NCBI GenBank assembly: GCA_001897355.1
Contig: MKST01000011.1
Coordinates: 730,103-794,102 of the forward strand
Direction: 5' to 3'
Length of the DNA: 64,000 bases
DNA from: Solirubrobacterales bacterium 67-14
GTDB lineage: Bacteria; Actinomycetota; Thermoleophilia; Solirubrobacterales; 70-9
Under the pieces are notes generated by a model that was not told the DNA's origin, did no database searches, and saw nothing but the letters and a program-made list of their open reading frames with translations. Both the position numbers and the translations under genes were made by a program. This document shows positions 15,067 through 25,084 of this stretch, piece after piece; the first letter of the stretch is position 1, and the number at the start of each line of letters is the position of its first letter.

Positions 15067-16313
15067 GCCCGGAACTCCATCTCTCCCCCGGTCCCCGGCC
15101 CGGCGGCGACGCCGGCCTCGAAGAGCTCGTCGATCTCCTTCGGCGCGAAGCCGGCCGCGACGAGCACGTCACGGGTGTCGGCGCCGATCGAGGGGGCCGC
15201 GCTGGCCTCGGCGGCCGGGGTCCGGCTCATCTTGATCGGCGAGCCGATCTGCCGGACCGGGCCGATGCCGGGCTGCTCGAACTCGACGACCATGCCGCGT
15301 TCCCGCATCAACTCCGAATCGATCGCCTCGTCGAGTTCGAGGATCGGTTCGATGCAGCAGTCGTAGCGGTCGTTGAAGGCCTTCCACTCGTCGCGGCTGC
15401 GCTGTTTGAAGACGGCTGCGGCTTTCTCCCAGGCTTCCGAGCCCGGCCGCTCGAACTGCAGCTCGATCAGTTCCTCATGGCCGGTTCCCTCGCAGAAGGC
15501 ACGCCAGAACTTCGGTTCGAGGGCGCCGCAGCTGACCCAGCCGTCGGCCGCCTCGTAGGTGAGGTAGCAGATGATCCCGCCGCCCAGCATCGTTTCCCCG
15601 CGACGCGGGCTCTGGCCGTCGACCAAGGTGGCGCCGGCGGCCATGGCCTGCCAGGCGAAAGCACCGTCGGTCATCGAGATGTCGACCATCTGGCCCTTGC
15701 CGCTCCGCCCTTTCTCGATCAGAGCGGCGAGGATCGCGAAGGCGGCGTTCATCGCCCCGCCCCCGAGGTCGCCGATCTGGCCGGCCGGTTGGATCGGCGG
15801 ACCTCCCGCCTGCCCGGTCATGGCCAGCATGCCGGTCGCGCCGAGGTAGTTGATGTCGTGGCCGGCCCGGTCGCGCGAAGGGCCGTCCTGGCCGTAGCCG
15901 CTGATCGAGCAGTAGACGAGCCCCGGGTTGATGTGACGCAGAGCTTCGTAATCGACCCCGATCCGCTCCGCGACCCCGGGCCGGAAGCCTTCCAGCACCA
16001 CGTCGGCGGTCGGGACCAAGCGGTGGAACGCGTCCTGGCCCGCCTCGCTTTTCAGATCGAGCCGGATCGAGCGCTTGCCGCGGTTCAGCGAGAGGTAGAG
16101 GCCGGAGCGGGTCGCGCCTCGGTCGGCGCCGGCCTCCGGGTCGGTCACGTCATAGAGGGGCGGCGCGTAGCGGATGTAGTCGCCGGGACCGGTGTCTTCG
16201 ACCTTGATCACCTCGGCCCCGAAATCGGCCAGCATCTGCGAGCAGAAGCCGCCCGGCAGGAGCCGGGTCAGGTCGAGTACCCGGACGCCGCTCAGTGGCA
16301 GCTCCTCGCTCAT
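15063..16313 (-). CDS. CoA-transferase family III (CaiB/BaiF; alpha-methylacyl-CoA racemase-like)
   Basis: A 416-residue enzyme starting MSEELPLSGVRVLDLTRLLP. It has the family III signatures: the N-terminal LDLTRLLPGGFCSQMLADFG and AEVIKVEDTGPGD, LNRGKRSIRLDLKS, and GQMVDISMTDGAF, where the Asp of MTD matches the catalytic aspartate that carries the CoA exchange or racemase chemistry. It overlaps the BKACE stop by ATGA. In this operon it may activate a branched acid or a beta-keto acid product, or epimerise a 2-methylacyl-CoA. Its exact substrate cannot be read from sequence. A longer start to 16511 reads inside the BKACE gene and is rejected. Confidence 0.87.
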   Translation of the reverse strand: MSEELPLSGVRVLDLTRLLPGGFCSQMLADFGAEVIKVEDTGPGDYIRYAPPLYDVTDPEAGADRGATRSGLYLSLNRGKRSIRLDLKSEAGQDAFHRLVPTADVVLEGFRPGVAERIGVDYEALRHINPGLVYCSISGYGQDGPSRDRAGHDINYLGATGMLAMTGQAGGPPIQPAGQIGDLGGGAMNAAFAILAALIEKGRSGKGQMVDISMTDGAFAWQAMAAGATLVDGQSPRRGETMLGGGIICYLTYEAADGWVSCGALEPKFWRAFCEGTGHEELIELQFERPGSEAWEKAAAVFKQRSRDEWKAFNDRYDCCIEPILELDEAIDSELMRERGMVVEFEQPGIGPVRQIGSPIKMSRTPAAEASAAPSIGADTRDVLVAAGFAPKEIDELFEAGVAAGPGTGGEMEFRA

Positions 16314-17188
16314 GCCGCCTTCAGGCCGAGCATCTCGCGGGCCTCGGCGATCGTCGCCACCCGGCGGCCGGCGTCCTCGACCATCTGCCGCGCCTTGCCG
16401 ACCAGCTCGCCGTTCGACTTGCACATGCTCCCGTCGGGCAGGTAGAGGTTGTCCTCGACCCCAGCCCGCACGTTGCCGCCGAGCGTGATCGCGGCGGCGA
16501 GCAGCTTCCACTGGGCGCGGGAAATGCCGATCACCTGCCAGTTGTTCGGTCCTTCGGCGCCGCCCGGCACCTGGTCGGCCATCACCTGGACGTTGCGGGG
16601 GGTCGGCCGGATGCCACCGGTCACGCCCATGACCAGCGAGATCTGCGAGGGCGGCTTGATCAGCTCCATGTCATAGAGCGGGTCGAGGTTGGCCACGTGG
16701 CCGGCGTCGAAGCACTCGTGCTCAGGTTTGATCCCGAGCTCGTTCATCGCGGTGATGAACTCGATGATCGTGTCGAAGGAGTTCTCGAAGACCGCCTTGA
16801 AGACGAAGTCCTTGCGGTTCCTCGAGTACTTGGCGTAGTTCATCGAGCTCATGTTGAGGGCGGCGACGTCCGGCCGGCAGGCTTCCAGGTAGGCGATCCG
16901 CTTCTCGATCGGGATCCCGATCGCGCCGGTCGAGTAGTTGATGATCACGTCCGGGCATTCGGACTTGATCGCCTCGGTGATCGCCTGGAAATCCTCGATC
17001 TCGTAGGAGGGTGTGCCGTCCGGCTTGCGCGCGTGGATGTGGATCTGGCTGGCGCCCTCGTCGACCGACCGGCGGGCCTCCGCGCCGTACTCCTCGGGGG
17101 TGTACGGGATGGCGGGGCACTGGTCGCGGTTGGCGATAACCCCGGAGATCGAGTTGCTGATGATCACCGGGTCTTCGAACTTGCTCAT
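16310..17188 (-). CDS. Beta-keto acid cleavage enzyme (BKACE, DUF849)
   Basis: A 292-residue TIM-barrel enzyme of the family founded by 3-keto-5-aminohexanoate cleavage enzyme. These enzymes condense a beta-keto acid with acetyl-CoA and split it to acetoacetate plus a new acyl-CoA. The zinc-binding IHIHARKPDG segment (His50, His52) is present, as are YSTGAIG, ECFDAGHVANL and GGNVRAGVEDNLYL. It overlaps both neighbours by four bases. In this operon it would sit where HMG-CoA lyase stands in a classical leucine pathway, an unusual combination. Confidence 0.88.
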   Translation of the reverse strand: MSKFEDPVIISNSISGVIANRDQCPAIPYTPEEYGAEARRSVDEGASQIHIHARKPDGTPSYEIEDFQAITEAIKSECPDVIINYSTGAIGIPIEKRIAYLEACRPDVAALNMSSMNYAKYSRNRKDFVFKAVFENSFDTIIEFITAMNELGIKPEHECFDAGHVANLDPLYDMELIKPPSQISLVMGVTGGIRPTPRNVQVMADQVPGGAEGPNNWQVIGISRAQWKLLAAAITLGGNVRAGVEDNLYLPDGSMCKSNGELVGKARQMVEDAGRRVATIAEAREMLGLKAA

Positions 17189-17493
17189 GCTTTCTCCTGA
17201 ATTGCTGCGTTGACGGCGGCGACGAAGTTCTCGATCTCCGGCTGCTGCTCCTCCGGTGGCTCGATCGCCCGGTTGTAGCCGAGGGTTCCCTTGCCACCCT
17301 TGAAAGTGAGAGCGGGCTGGGAGAGCAGTCCGCTCTTGAAACTGACGGTCACCTCTGTGAGCAGATCCACCGGCATCCGAATCGAGTGGACGTCGTTGAA
17401 GCCGAAGATCTCGACCACCTTCCCGTCAAAGGTGATCAGCCCATCCATGGGCGGCTGGGCATGCCTCAGTCTCAGTTCGCGCCACTGGCTCAT
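17185..17493 (-). CDS. Small hypothetical protein, possibly PH-like fold
   Basis: 102 residues, no signal or membrane segment. The alternating pattern LITFDGKVVEIFGFNDVHSI, then PVDLLTEVTVSFKSGLLSQP and a final helix (IENFVAAVNAAIQE) fits a short bacterial PH-like beta barrel capped by a helix. It is locked between the carboxyltransferase and BKACE genes by four-base overlaps on each side, so it is almost certainly made with them. No enzymatic residues can be proposed. It may be a regulatory or scaffold subunit, which is inference. Confidence 0.7.
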   Translation of the reverse strand: MSQWRELRLRHAQPPMDGLITFDGKVVEIFGFNDVHSIRMPVDLLTEVTVSFKSGLLSQPALTFKGGKGTLGYNRAIEPPEEQQPEIENFVAAVNAAIQEKA

Positions 17494-19109
17494 ACCGGCA
17501 TCACCCCGTGCTTCTTCCAGGGCCGCTCAACGTGCTTGTCCTTGGCCATCTTCAGGCCGCGGATCACCGTCTGACGGGTCTCGCGCGGGTCGATGATGTC
17601 GTCGATCATCGCGTTGCCGGCGGCGATGTACGGGTCGATCTGCTGGCGGACCGCGTTCAGCATCGCCTCACGGGTCGCCTCGGAGTCGTCGGCCGCCTCG
17701 ATCGCCGAACGGCCGATGATGTTGACCGCGCCCTCTGCCCCCATGACCGAGATCTCCGCCCCGGGCCAGGCGACGATCAGGTCCGGCTCGTAGGCCCGGC
17801 CACACATCACGTAGTAGCCGGCCCCGTAGGCCTTGCGGACCAGGACCGTGATCTTCGGCACCGTGGCGCGGCTGACCGCGTAGAGCATCTTGGCGCCGTG
17901 GCGGATGATCCCCTGCTGTTCGACTTTCGAACCGACCAGGAAGCCGGGCACGTCCTGCAGGAAGAGCAGCGGGATGTTGAAGGCGTCGCAGAGGTTGATG
18001 AACCTCGCCGCCTTGTCGGCCGAGTCGACGTCGAGCACACCTCCCAGCACCTTCGGCTGGTTGGCGACGATCCCGACCGGCATCCCTCCCATCCGGGCCA
18101 GGCAGGTGATCAGCGACTTGGCGAACTTCGGCTTGATGTCGAAGTAGTCGCCGTCGTCGACGATCTCCTCGATCACCTCATACATGTTGTAGGGCGTGCG
18201 AGGCGACTCGGGGATGATCTCGAGCAGCTTCTCGGAGCCGCGGTCCTCCGGGTCGCCGCTGTCGGCGACCGGCGGCTTCTGCTCGCAGTTGCTCGGGAAG
18301 TAGCTCAGGTACTTCTTGATCGAGGCGATGCATTCGGGGTCATCGGCGACCTCGAGGTCGCCGACCCCGGACTTGCGGCAATGCACCTTGGCCCCGCCGA
18401 GATCCTCCATCTCGATCTCCTCGCCGGTCACCGCCTTGACCAGATGCGGCCCGGCCAGGGCCATCGCACCCTGCCCGACCACCATCGGCACGAAGTCCGA
18501 GAGGCCGGGGATGTAGGCGGTCCCGGCGGCGCAGGGCCCCATCATCGCGGCGACCATCGGCACCACGCCGGACATCTGCACCTCCTCGCGGAAGAGGTGG
18601 CCGGAACCCGCGAAGAGCGAACCGGCCGCCTCCTGGATCCGGGCGCCGGCCGAGTCGAGCAGCCAGACCAGCGGCATGCGCTTCGTGAGCGCCATCTCCC
18701 TGATCCGGGTGACCTTGATCTCGCCGGTCTGGCCCATCGAACCGGCCATCACCGTGAAGTCGTAGGCGACGATCGCGACCGGGCGGCCGTCGACGTCGCC
18801 CCAGCCGGTGATCACACCATCGGCCGGGGCATCCTTCTCCTGCATCGCCGGCTGGGAGTAGTGCGGACGGCCGTGGATGCCGATCTCGTTGAAGGTGCCC
18901 TCGTCGACCAGCAGGTCGATCCGCTCGCGGGCAGTCAACTTGCCGCGCTCGTGCTGCTTCTCGATCTTGTCGAGGCCGCCCCCGAGCCGCGCCTTTCCAC
19001 GGCGCTCGTGGAGCTGCTCGGTCAGGGCGGCCAGCGAGGCCGTGCCGGGCAGCAGGTTCTGCGGGGTCTCCTCGGCCGCGGCCCCGTTCTCGTTCTCGTT
19101 CTCGCCCAT
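17490..19109 (-). CDS. Acyl-CoA carboxylase, carboxyltransferase (beta) subunit
   Basis: A 539-residue carboxyltransferase of the PccB/AccD/MccB superfamily. It moves CO2 from carboxybiotin to an acyl-CoA. Two crotonase-like halves are seen: the N-half with KLTARERIDLLVDEGTF, WLLDSAGARIQEAAG and GPCAAGTAYIPGLSDFVPMV, and the C-half with GMPVGIVANQPKVLGGVLDV, FLQDVPGFLVGSKVEQQGII and RKAYGAGYYVMCGRAYEPDL. The start ATG at 19109 shares one base with the upstream stop. No biotin carboxylase lies in the window, and the only biotin carrier is at 40666, so its partners are encoded elsewhere. Confidence 0.9.
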   Translation of the reverse strand: MGENENENGAAAEETPQNLLPGTASLAALTEQLHERRGKARLGGGLDKIEKQHERGKLTARERIDLLVDEGTFNEIGIHGRPHYSQPAMQEKDAPADGVITGWGDVDGRPVAIVAYDFTVMAGSMGQTGEIKVTRIREMALTKRMPLVWLLDSAGARIQEAAGSLFAGSGHLFREEVQMSGVVPMVAAMMGPCAAGTAYIPGLSDFVPMVVGQGAMALAGPHLVKAVTGEEIEMEDLGGAKVHCRKSGVGDLEVADDPECIASIKKYLSYFPSNCEQKPPVADSGDPEDRGSEKLLEIIPESPRTPYNMYEVIEEIVDDGDYFDIKPKFAKSLITCLARMGGMPVGIVANQPKVLGGVLDVDSADKAARFINLCDAFNIPLLFLQDVPGFLVGSKVEQQGIIRHGAKMLYAVSRATVPKITVLVRKAYGAGYYVMCGRAYEPDLIVAWPGAEISVMGAEGAVNIIGRSAIEAADDSEATREAMLNAVRQQIDPYIAAGNAMIDDIIDPRETRQTVIRGLKMAKDKHVERPWKKHGVMPV

Positions 19110-19900
19110 CAGCGTCCCTTCCATTCCGGTTCGCGCTTTTCGAAGAAAGCCTTGACGCCCTCGATCGCATCCTCGCTGGAGAGCTCGATCGCGAGCTGCG
19201 AGCGCAGGTAGTCGAGAGCGGCGGCGAGGTCCATGTCCATCTGCCGCCACATCGCGTCCTTGCCGAGTTTCATGATCAGCGGCGACTTCGAGGCCAGCAT
19301 CTTGGTCCAGTCCTCGAGCACCAGGTCGAACTCCTTCGGCTTGGCGACGTGGTTGACGATCCCGGCCTCCTTCGCTTCTGCCGCCGACATCCGGCCACCG
19401 AGCAGCAGCATCTCGTTGGCCTTCTTGCGGGGCACGTTGCGGTAAATCAGCGCCATGATCATGAAGGGGAAGAGCCCGACGTTGATCTCGGGGGTGCCGA
19501 AGGTCGCCTCGTCGCTGGCGACGATCAGGTCGCAGGCCAGTGCGAGGCCGAGCGAACCGGCCAGCACGTGGCCGCGGGCGGCGACGATCGAGGGCTTGCC
19601 CAACTGGCCGAGCAGCTTGAAGGCTTCGACGAAATTTTCAGCTCCCTCGAACTTCTCGACCGCATTCGCATCGCTGCCGAAGGCGGCCAGGTTGCCGCCG
19701 GCCGAGAAGACCTTCTCGTGTGAGGAGGCGAGCACGACGACCCGGACTGCGTCGTCGACGCGGGCCAGCCTGAGGGCTTCGATCAGCTCGCCCAGCAGCT
19801 GGTCGGAGAGGGCATTGCGGGTGTCGGGGTCGTCCAGGGTGATCGTCGCGACGTAGTCGGCGATCTCGTACCGGATCTTCTCGAAGGTGGGTTGGCTCAT
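19109..19900 (-). CDS. Enoyl-CoA hydratase/isomerase family protein
   Basis: A 263-residue crotonase. The oxyanion-hole segments are present (SAGGNLAAFG and ARGHVLAGSLGLALACDL), followed by FGTPEINVGLFPFMIMALIY. The second catalytic position has the typical PE, but the first usual Glu (GGxxE) is replaced by GSLGL, so hydratase chemistry may rely on Glu in TPEIN alone. It is the first gene of a six-gene coupled operon and is divergent from the dehydrogenase, 51 bases apart. In a liu-type pathway it would hydrate methylglutaconyl-CoA; that is inference. Confidence 0.86.
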   Translation of the reverse strand: MSQPTFEKIRYEIADYVATITLDDPDTRNALSDQLLGELIEALRLARVDDAVRVVVLASSHEKVFSAGGNLAAFGSDANAVEKFEGAENFVEAFKLLGQLGKPSIVAARGHVLAGSLGLALACDLIVASDEATFGTPEINVGLFPFMIMALIYRNVPRKKANEMLLLGGRMSAAEAKEAGIVNHVAKPKEFDLVLEDWTKMLASKSPLIMKLGKDAMWRQMDMDLAAALDYLRSQLAIELSSEDAIEGVKAFFEKREPEWKGR

Positions 19901-19951
19901 GGTGGCAAAGATACCAGTAAGTCGAGAGTAGAAAGTGCTACTGTCCACTTC

Positions 19952-21154
19952 ATGTCTACCGAAACCGTCATCAAGCCCGACCACGAAGCCGGCCGCAAGC
20001 ACTTCATCTTCACCCAGGAGCACGAGGATCTGCGCGAGTCGATGACCGACTGGGTCAAGAAGGAGCTCTACCCGCACCGCAACGAGTGGGAAGAGACCAA
20101 GTGGCCCGACTCCGCCATGCAGCGGGCCGGCGAGCTCGGTTACCTCGGCCTCTGCTTCCCCGAGGAGTACGGCGGACAAGGCGGCGACTACTACTACTCG
20201 CTGGTCCGGGCCGAGGCGCTCAGCCACTCCGCCAACGGCGGCCTCGGCATGGGCTTCGCGGTTCAGACCGACATGGTCCTGCCCCCGGTCCACCTGCTCG
20301 GCACCGAGGAGCAGAAGCAGAAGTACCTCGCCCCCGGCATCCGCGGCGAGAGGATCGGCGCGCTCGGGATCACCGAGCCCGGGGCGGGCTCGGATGTGGC
20401 CGGCATCCGCACCACCGCCATCCTCGACGGCGACGAGTACGTGATCAACGGCTCCAAGACCTTCATCACCAACGCCGCCCGGGCCGACTTCATGGTCCTG
20501 GTCACCAAGACCGACCCCGACGCCGGCCACGACGGCATCACCCTGATGCTGATCGATATCCGCGATGAAAATGGTAACGACCTGCCCGGCTTCTCGGTTG
20601 CCCAGAACCTGGAGAAGATGGGCATGCTCTCCTCGGACACCGGGGAGCTCGCCTTCGAGGACTTCCGAGTCCCGGCCGACTCCGTCCTGGGCCAGGTCGG
20701 CAAGGGCTTCTACCACATCAGCTGGGAGCTCCAGAGCGAACGGCTGGTCGCCGCCGCCGGCTCGAACGCCTCGGCCGAGCGCCTGCTCGAGACCGCGATC
20801 GAGTACGCCAAGGATCGCAACGCCTTCGGCCGCCCGATCGGCAAGTTCCAGGCGATCCGCCACAAGATCGCCGACATGGCGACCAAGATCGAGGCGTCCA
20901 AGCAGTTCACCTACTCGGTCGCCTGGCGGGTCAACAACGGCGAGTATCCGGTCCGCGAGATCTCGATGGCCAAACTGCTCTCCGCCCAGATGGCCTGCGA
21001 GGTCGCCGACCAGGTGATCCAGATCCACGGCGGCTACGGCTACATGAAGGAGTACGAGGTCGAACGGGCCTACCGCGACCTGCGTCTCAACCGGATCGGC
21101 GCCGGCACCGACGAGGTCATGCTCGAGGTGATCGGCCGTTCCTACGGCCTCTAG
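19952..21154 (+). CDS. Acyl-CoA dehydrogenase, isovaleryl-CoA-dehydrogenase-like
   Basis: A 400-residue FAD flavoprotein that makes a 2,3-enoyl-CoA and passes electrons to ETF. It shows GALGITEPGAGSDVAGIRTT, the FAD/CoA loops NGSKTFITNAARADF and AFGRPIGKFQAIRHKIADM, and the C-terminal GGYGYMKEYEVERAYRDLR. The YEGT glutamate of straight-chain enzymes is Ala (IGAGTDEV), while Glu263 in QSERLVAAA occupies the helix-G position used as catalytic base by isovaleryl- and long-chain acyl-CoA dehydrogenases. This, with its neighbours, suggests a branched-chain substrate. The ATG at 19952 is used. Confidence 0.9.
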   Translation: MSTETVIKPDHEAGRKHFIFTQEHEDLRESMTDWVKKELYPHRNEWEETKWPDSAMQRAGELGYLGLCFPEEYGGQGGDYYYSLVRAEALSHSANGGLGMGFAVQTDMVLPPVHLLGTEEQKQKYLAPGIRGERIGALGITEPGAGSDVAGIRTTAILDGDEYVINGSKTFITNAARADFMVLVTKTDPDAGHDGITLMLIDIRDENGNDLPGFSVAQNLEKMGMLSSDTGELAFEDFRVPADSVLGQVGKGFYHISWELQSERLVAAAGSNASAERLLETAIEYAKDRNAFGRPIGKFQAIRHKIADMATKIEASKQFTYSVAWRVNNGEYPVREISMAKLLSAQMACEVADQVIQIHGGYGYMKEYEVERAYRDLRLNRIGAGTDEVMLEVIGRSYGL

Positions 21155-21237
21155 CGGGGCGACCCACCGGGGCGGGTGCTTTGACTTAGTTCAGTTCTCG
21201 CTAATCAAGTCGATGCACCCGGACTAGAGTCCTAGCT

Positions 21238-22701
<1,464 letters not shown>

Positions 22702-22806
22702 ACCCAAGTCGTCGGGAAAATACCTAAATTCCGATTGGATTCGCGGGTAATATCGCTCGGGCAGCAACGGTCAACCACGAGACGGGTCATCGACCCCGGG
22801 AGACCC

Positions 22807-23994
22807 ATGAGCGAACACCACAGAATCGTCATCGTCGGCGGCGGCACGGCCGGAATCACGGTGGCGGCGAGGCTCCATCGCGCACTAGACAATCCCGACC
22901 TGGCGGTCATCGAGCCTTCCGCTACCCACTACTACCAGCCACTCTGGACCCTGGTCGGAGGCGGCGTGGCGAAGCGGGAAGCAAGCGCCCGGCCGATGGC
23001 CGGCCTGATCCCGGCCGGAGCCAGATGGATCCAGGCCGAGGTGACCAGGCTGCGGCCGGAAGAGAACGGGCTCGTGACCGGTGACGGCCGGGAGATCACC
23101 TACGACTACCTGGTCGTCGCCCCGGGCCTGGCCCTGCGCTGGGACCTGGTCGAGGGCTTGGAAGGCCGGGTCGGTGCAGACGGCATCTGCTCCAACTACG
23201 AATACGACCAGTGCCCCAAGACCTGGGAGACGATCCGCTCCTTCGAAGGCGGCACGGCGCTATTCACGATGCCGCCGCCACCGATCAAGTGCGCCGGGGC
23301 GCCCCAGAAGATCATGTACATGGCCGATGACACCTTTCGAAAGAACGGGGTCCGCGACCGCACCGAGGTGATCTACGGCGCGGCCACCCCGGGCATCTTC
23401 TCGGTCAGGAAGTATGCGGAAACCCTGGACGAGGTGATCCGCCGCCGCGGAATCGATGCCCGCTACCAGCAGCGGCTGGCCGCCGTCCGCGCTGACGAGC
23501 GGGAGGCGGTCTTCACCGGCGGCGACGGCAAGGAGTCGGTGGTCGGCTACGAGATGCTTCACCTCGCCCCGCCCCAGGGACCACCCCGGTTCGTCGCCGA
23601 GAGCCCGCTGGCCGGCGAGGGCGGCTGGTGCGAGGCGGACCGGGCGACGCTTCAGCATCCCCGCTTCCCGAACGTCTTCTCGCTCGGCGATGCCTCCGGC
23701 CTGCCGACTTCGAAGACCGGTGCGGCGATCCGCGCTCAGGCACCGGTGCTCAGCCAGAACCTGACCGGGGTCATGGCGGGCGGCCAGCCGACCGCGACCT
23801 ACGACGGCTACACCGCCTGCCCCCTGATCACCGGCTACGGCAAGCTGCTGATGGCCGAGTTCGACTACGACCTGAACCCTGCCCCCTCGCTGCCCCTGAT
23901 CGACTCGGCCAAGGAACGCTGGAGCTGGTACCAGTTCAAGCGGTACGGGCTGCCCTGGTTCTACTGGAACGTGATGCTCCGCGGCCGCGGCTGA
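22807..23994 (+). CDS. sqr: Sulfide:quinone oxidoreductase
   Basis: A 395-residue FAD enzyme that oxidises hydrogen sulfide and feeds electrons to the quinone pool at the membrane. The N-terminal FAD site is IVIVGGGTAGITVAARL. Two redox cysteines match the mitochondrial-type (SQOR) pattern: Cys162 in PPIKCAGAPQKIMY and Cys338 in TACPLITGYGKLLMAEFDY. The C-terminal KERWSWYQFKRYGLPWFYWN is the membrane-association segment of that subgroup. The start is the ATG at 22807 after a GGGAGACC site. The cupin gene follows by 24 bases. An extended frame to 22735 has no support. Confidence 0.93.
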   Translation: MSEHHRIVIVGGGTAGITVAARLHRALDNPDLAVIEPSATHYYQPLWTLVGGGVAKREASARPMAGLIPAGARWIQAEVTRLRPEENGLVTGDGREITYDYLVVAPGLALRWDLVEGLEGRVGADGICSNYEYDQCPKTWETIRSFEGGTALFTMPPPPIKCAGAPQKIMYMADDTFRKNGVRDRTEVIYGAATPGIFSVRKYAETLDEVIRRRGIDARYQQRLAAVRADEREAVFTGGDGKESVVGYEMLHLAPPQGPPRFVAESPLAGEGGWCEADRATLQHPRFPNVFSLGDASGLPTSKTGAAIRAQAPVLSQNLTGVMAGGQPTATYDGYTACPLITGYGKLLMAEFDYDLNPAPSLPLIDSAKERWSWYQFKRYGLPWFYWNVMLRGRG

Positions 23995-24018
23995 GTCCGG
24001 TCGGTCTAGGATGCGGGC

Positions 24019-24558
24019 ATGAAAACCCGCCGCCGTTTCAAGCTTGCCGACCGGATCAACTGGAGCCACCCGACCGCCCGTCGGATCAGGCTGGGACTGG
24101 CCGGCCTCGGCCTCCTCGCGCTCGGCGGCGTCGGGGCCGCGGTCGCGGTCTCGGCCACTTCCGATCCGCCGGCGCCGAAGTACAACTCGCTGGCCCGGGT
24201 GGTCAACCCGATCGGTGCGAAGGGCCGTGCGCTCAACCTCGCCCGGATCGTGATCCAGCCGGGTGCGAAGATCCCGCTGCACTACCACCAGGGCACCCAG
24301 GTCGGCTACATCCAGTCGGGCGTCCTCACCTACCACGTCCAGGCGGGACAGGCGAAGGTGATGACCGGCGCCGGAGACGCCCCGAAGCTGGTGCGTCTGA
24401 TCAAGGCGGGACAGACCGCAAGGGTGAAGCCCGGCCAGTGGCTGATCGAGCAGCCCTCCGACCACCACCGCGCCGCCAACAACGGCAAGAAGCCGGTGGT
24501 GATCCTGCTCTCGAACCTGCTCCTCAAGAACGCCAAGCCCTCGAAACTCCTCCCCTGA
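24019..24558 (+). CDS. Membrane-anchored cupin domain protein
   Basis: A 179-residue protein. A basic N-terminus (MKTRRRFKLADRINW) is followed by one membrane helix at about residues 30-50, then an extracellular cupin barrel. The first cupin motif is present as IPLHYHQGTQVGYIQSGVLTY, with two His and a Gln where metal ligands are expected. The second motif (GQWLIEQPSDHHRAANNG) has histidines too. Metal binding is plausible; the reaction is unknown. It follows sqr by 24 bases and may share its transcript, so a sulfur- or oxidation-related role is possible but unproven. Confidence 0.8.
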   Translation: MKTRRRFKLADRINWSHPTARRIRLGLAGLGLLALGGVGAAVAVSATSDPPAPKYNSLARVVNPIGAKGRALNLARIVIQPGAKIPLHYHQGTQVGYIQSGVLTYHVQAGQAKVMTGAGDAPKLVRLIKAGQTARVKPGQWLIEQPSDHHRAANNGKKPVVILLSNLLLKNAKPSKLLP

Positions 24559-24571
24559 CACTGCTTCACAG

Positions 24572-24622
24572 CCGGAATATTGAATCTGTCAGCGCTATCT
24601 ACTGACAGATTCAACATTCCGG
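24572..24622. terminator. Long hairpin between convergent genes
   Basis: A 21-bp stem with one mismatch: 24572-24592 pairs with 24602-24622 around a 9-nt loop. It starts 14 bases after the cupin stop on plus and lies 11 bases from the mscL stop on minus, as expected of a bidirectional terminator. The stem is AT-rich in its middle and lacks a flanking T tract. Confidence 0.75.
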
Positions 24623-24632
24623 GGGACGAGGC

Positions 24633-25031
24633 TCAGGCGGTCGGGGTCACCTCGGCCGTGCAGTGGGCGCAGCGGGTTGCCTTGTTCGGGATCTCGGAGA
24701 GGCATTCGGGGCACTCCCGGGTGCTCGCTTCCTCGTCCCGCTTGAGGTGGTTGAGCGGCGTCACGACGAAGAAGTAGACGACCGCGGTCACCGAGAGGAA
24801 GGCGATCAGGGCGTTGATGAAGTTGCCGTAGGTGAACTCGGAACCGCGGATCGTGAAGCTGAGCGCCGAGAAGTCCGGTTCGCCGATGATCGCGGCGATG
24901 ATCGGAGTCAGCAGGTCCGCGACCATCGAGTTGACCAGTGCTGTGAACGCGGCGCCGATGACGACCGCGACGGCAAGGTCGATCACGTTGCCGCGGCTGA
25001 TGAACTCCTTGTAGCCCTGAATCAACTTCAT
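24633..25031 (-). CDS. mscL: Large-conductance mechanosensitive channel MscL with C-terminal zinc ribbon
   Basis: A 132-residue protein. MscL core: MKLIQGYKEFISRGNVIDLA and VAVVIGAAFTALVNSMVADL form the first membrane helix with the pore glycine and alanine pattern, and NALIAFLSVTAVVYFFVV is the second. It opens a wide pore under membrane tension. Instead of the usual short helical tail it ends with a treble-clef or ribbon-like CPEC-x10-CAHC motif (Cys107, 110, 121, 124) that probably binds zinc. The ATG at 25031 is used; an extension to 25088 is not conserved with MscL. Confidence 0.93.
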   Translation of the reverse strand: MKLIQGYKEFISRGNVIDLAVAVVIGAAFTALVNSMVADLLTPIIAAIIGEPDFSALSFTIRGSEFTYGNFINALIAFLSVTAVVYFFVVTPLNHLKRDEEASTRECPECLSEIPNKATRCAHCTAEVTPTA

Positions 25032-25084
25032 GGGCCGAAAGCTACCCGGCGACCCTGACACAAAGCAGGGCCGCCGGGCATCTC

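Noticed and set aside
19901-19951. MerR operator between hydratase and dehydrogenase genes (CAGTA ... TACTG inverted arms)
   Set aside because: The arms are only five bases and no promoter with the 19-20 base spacer typical of MerR could be seen.
21155-21237. Promoter with TTGACT near 21182 ahead of the monooxygenase
   Set aside because: No convincing -10 box at 16-18 bases, so I could not support a promoter call.
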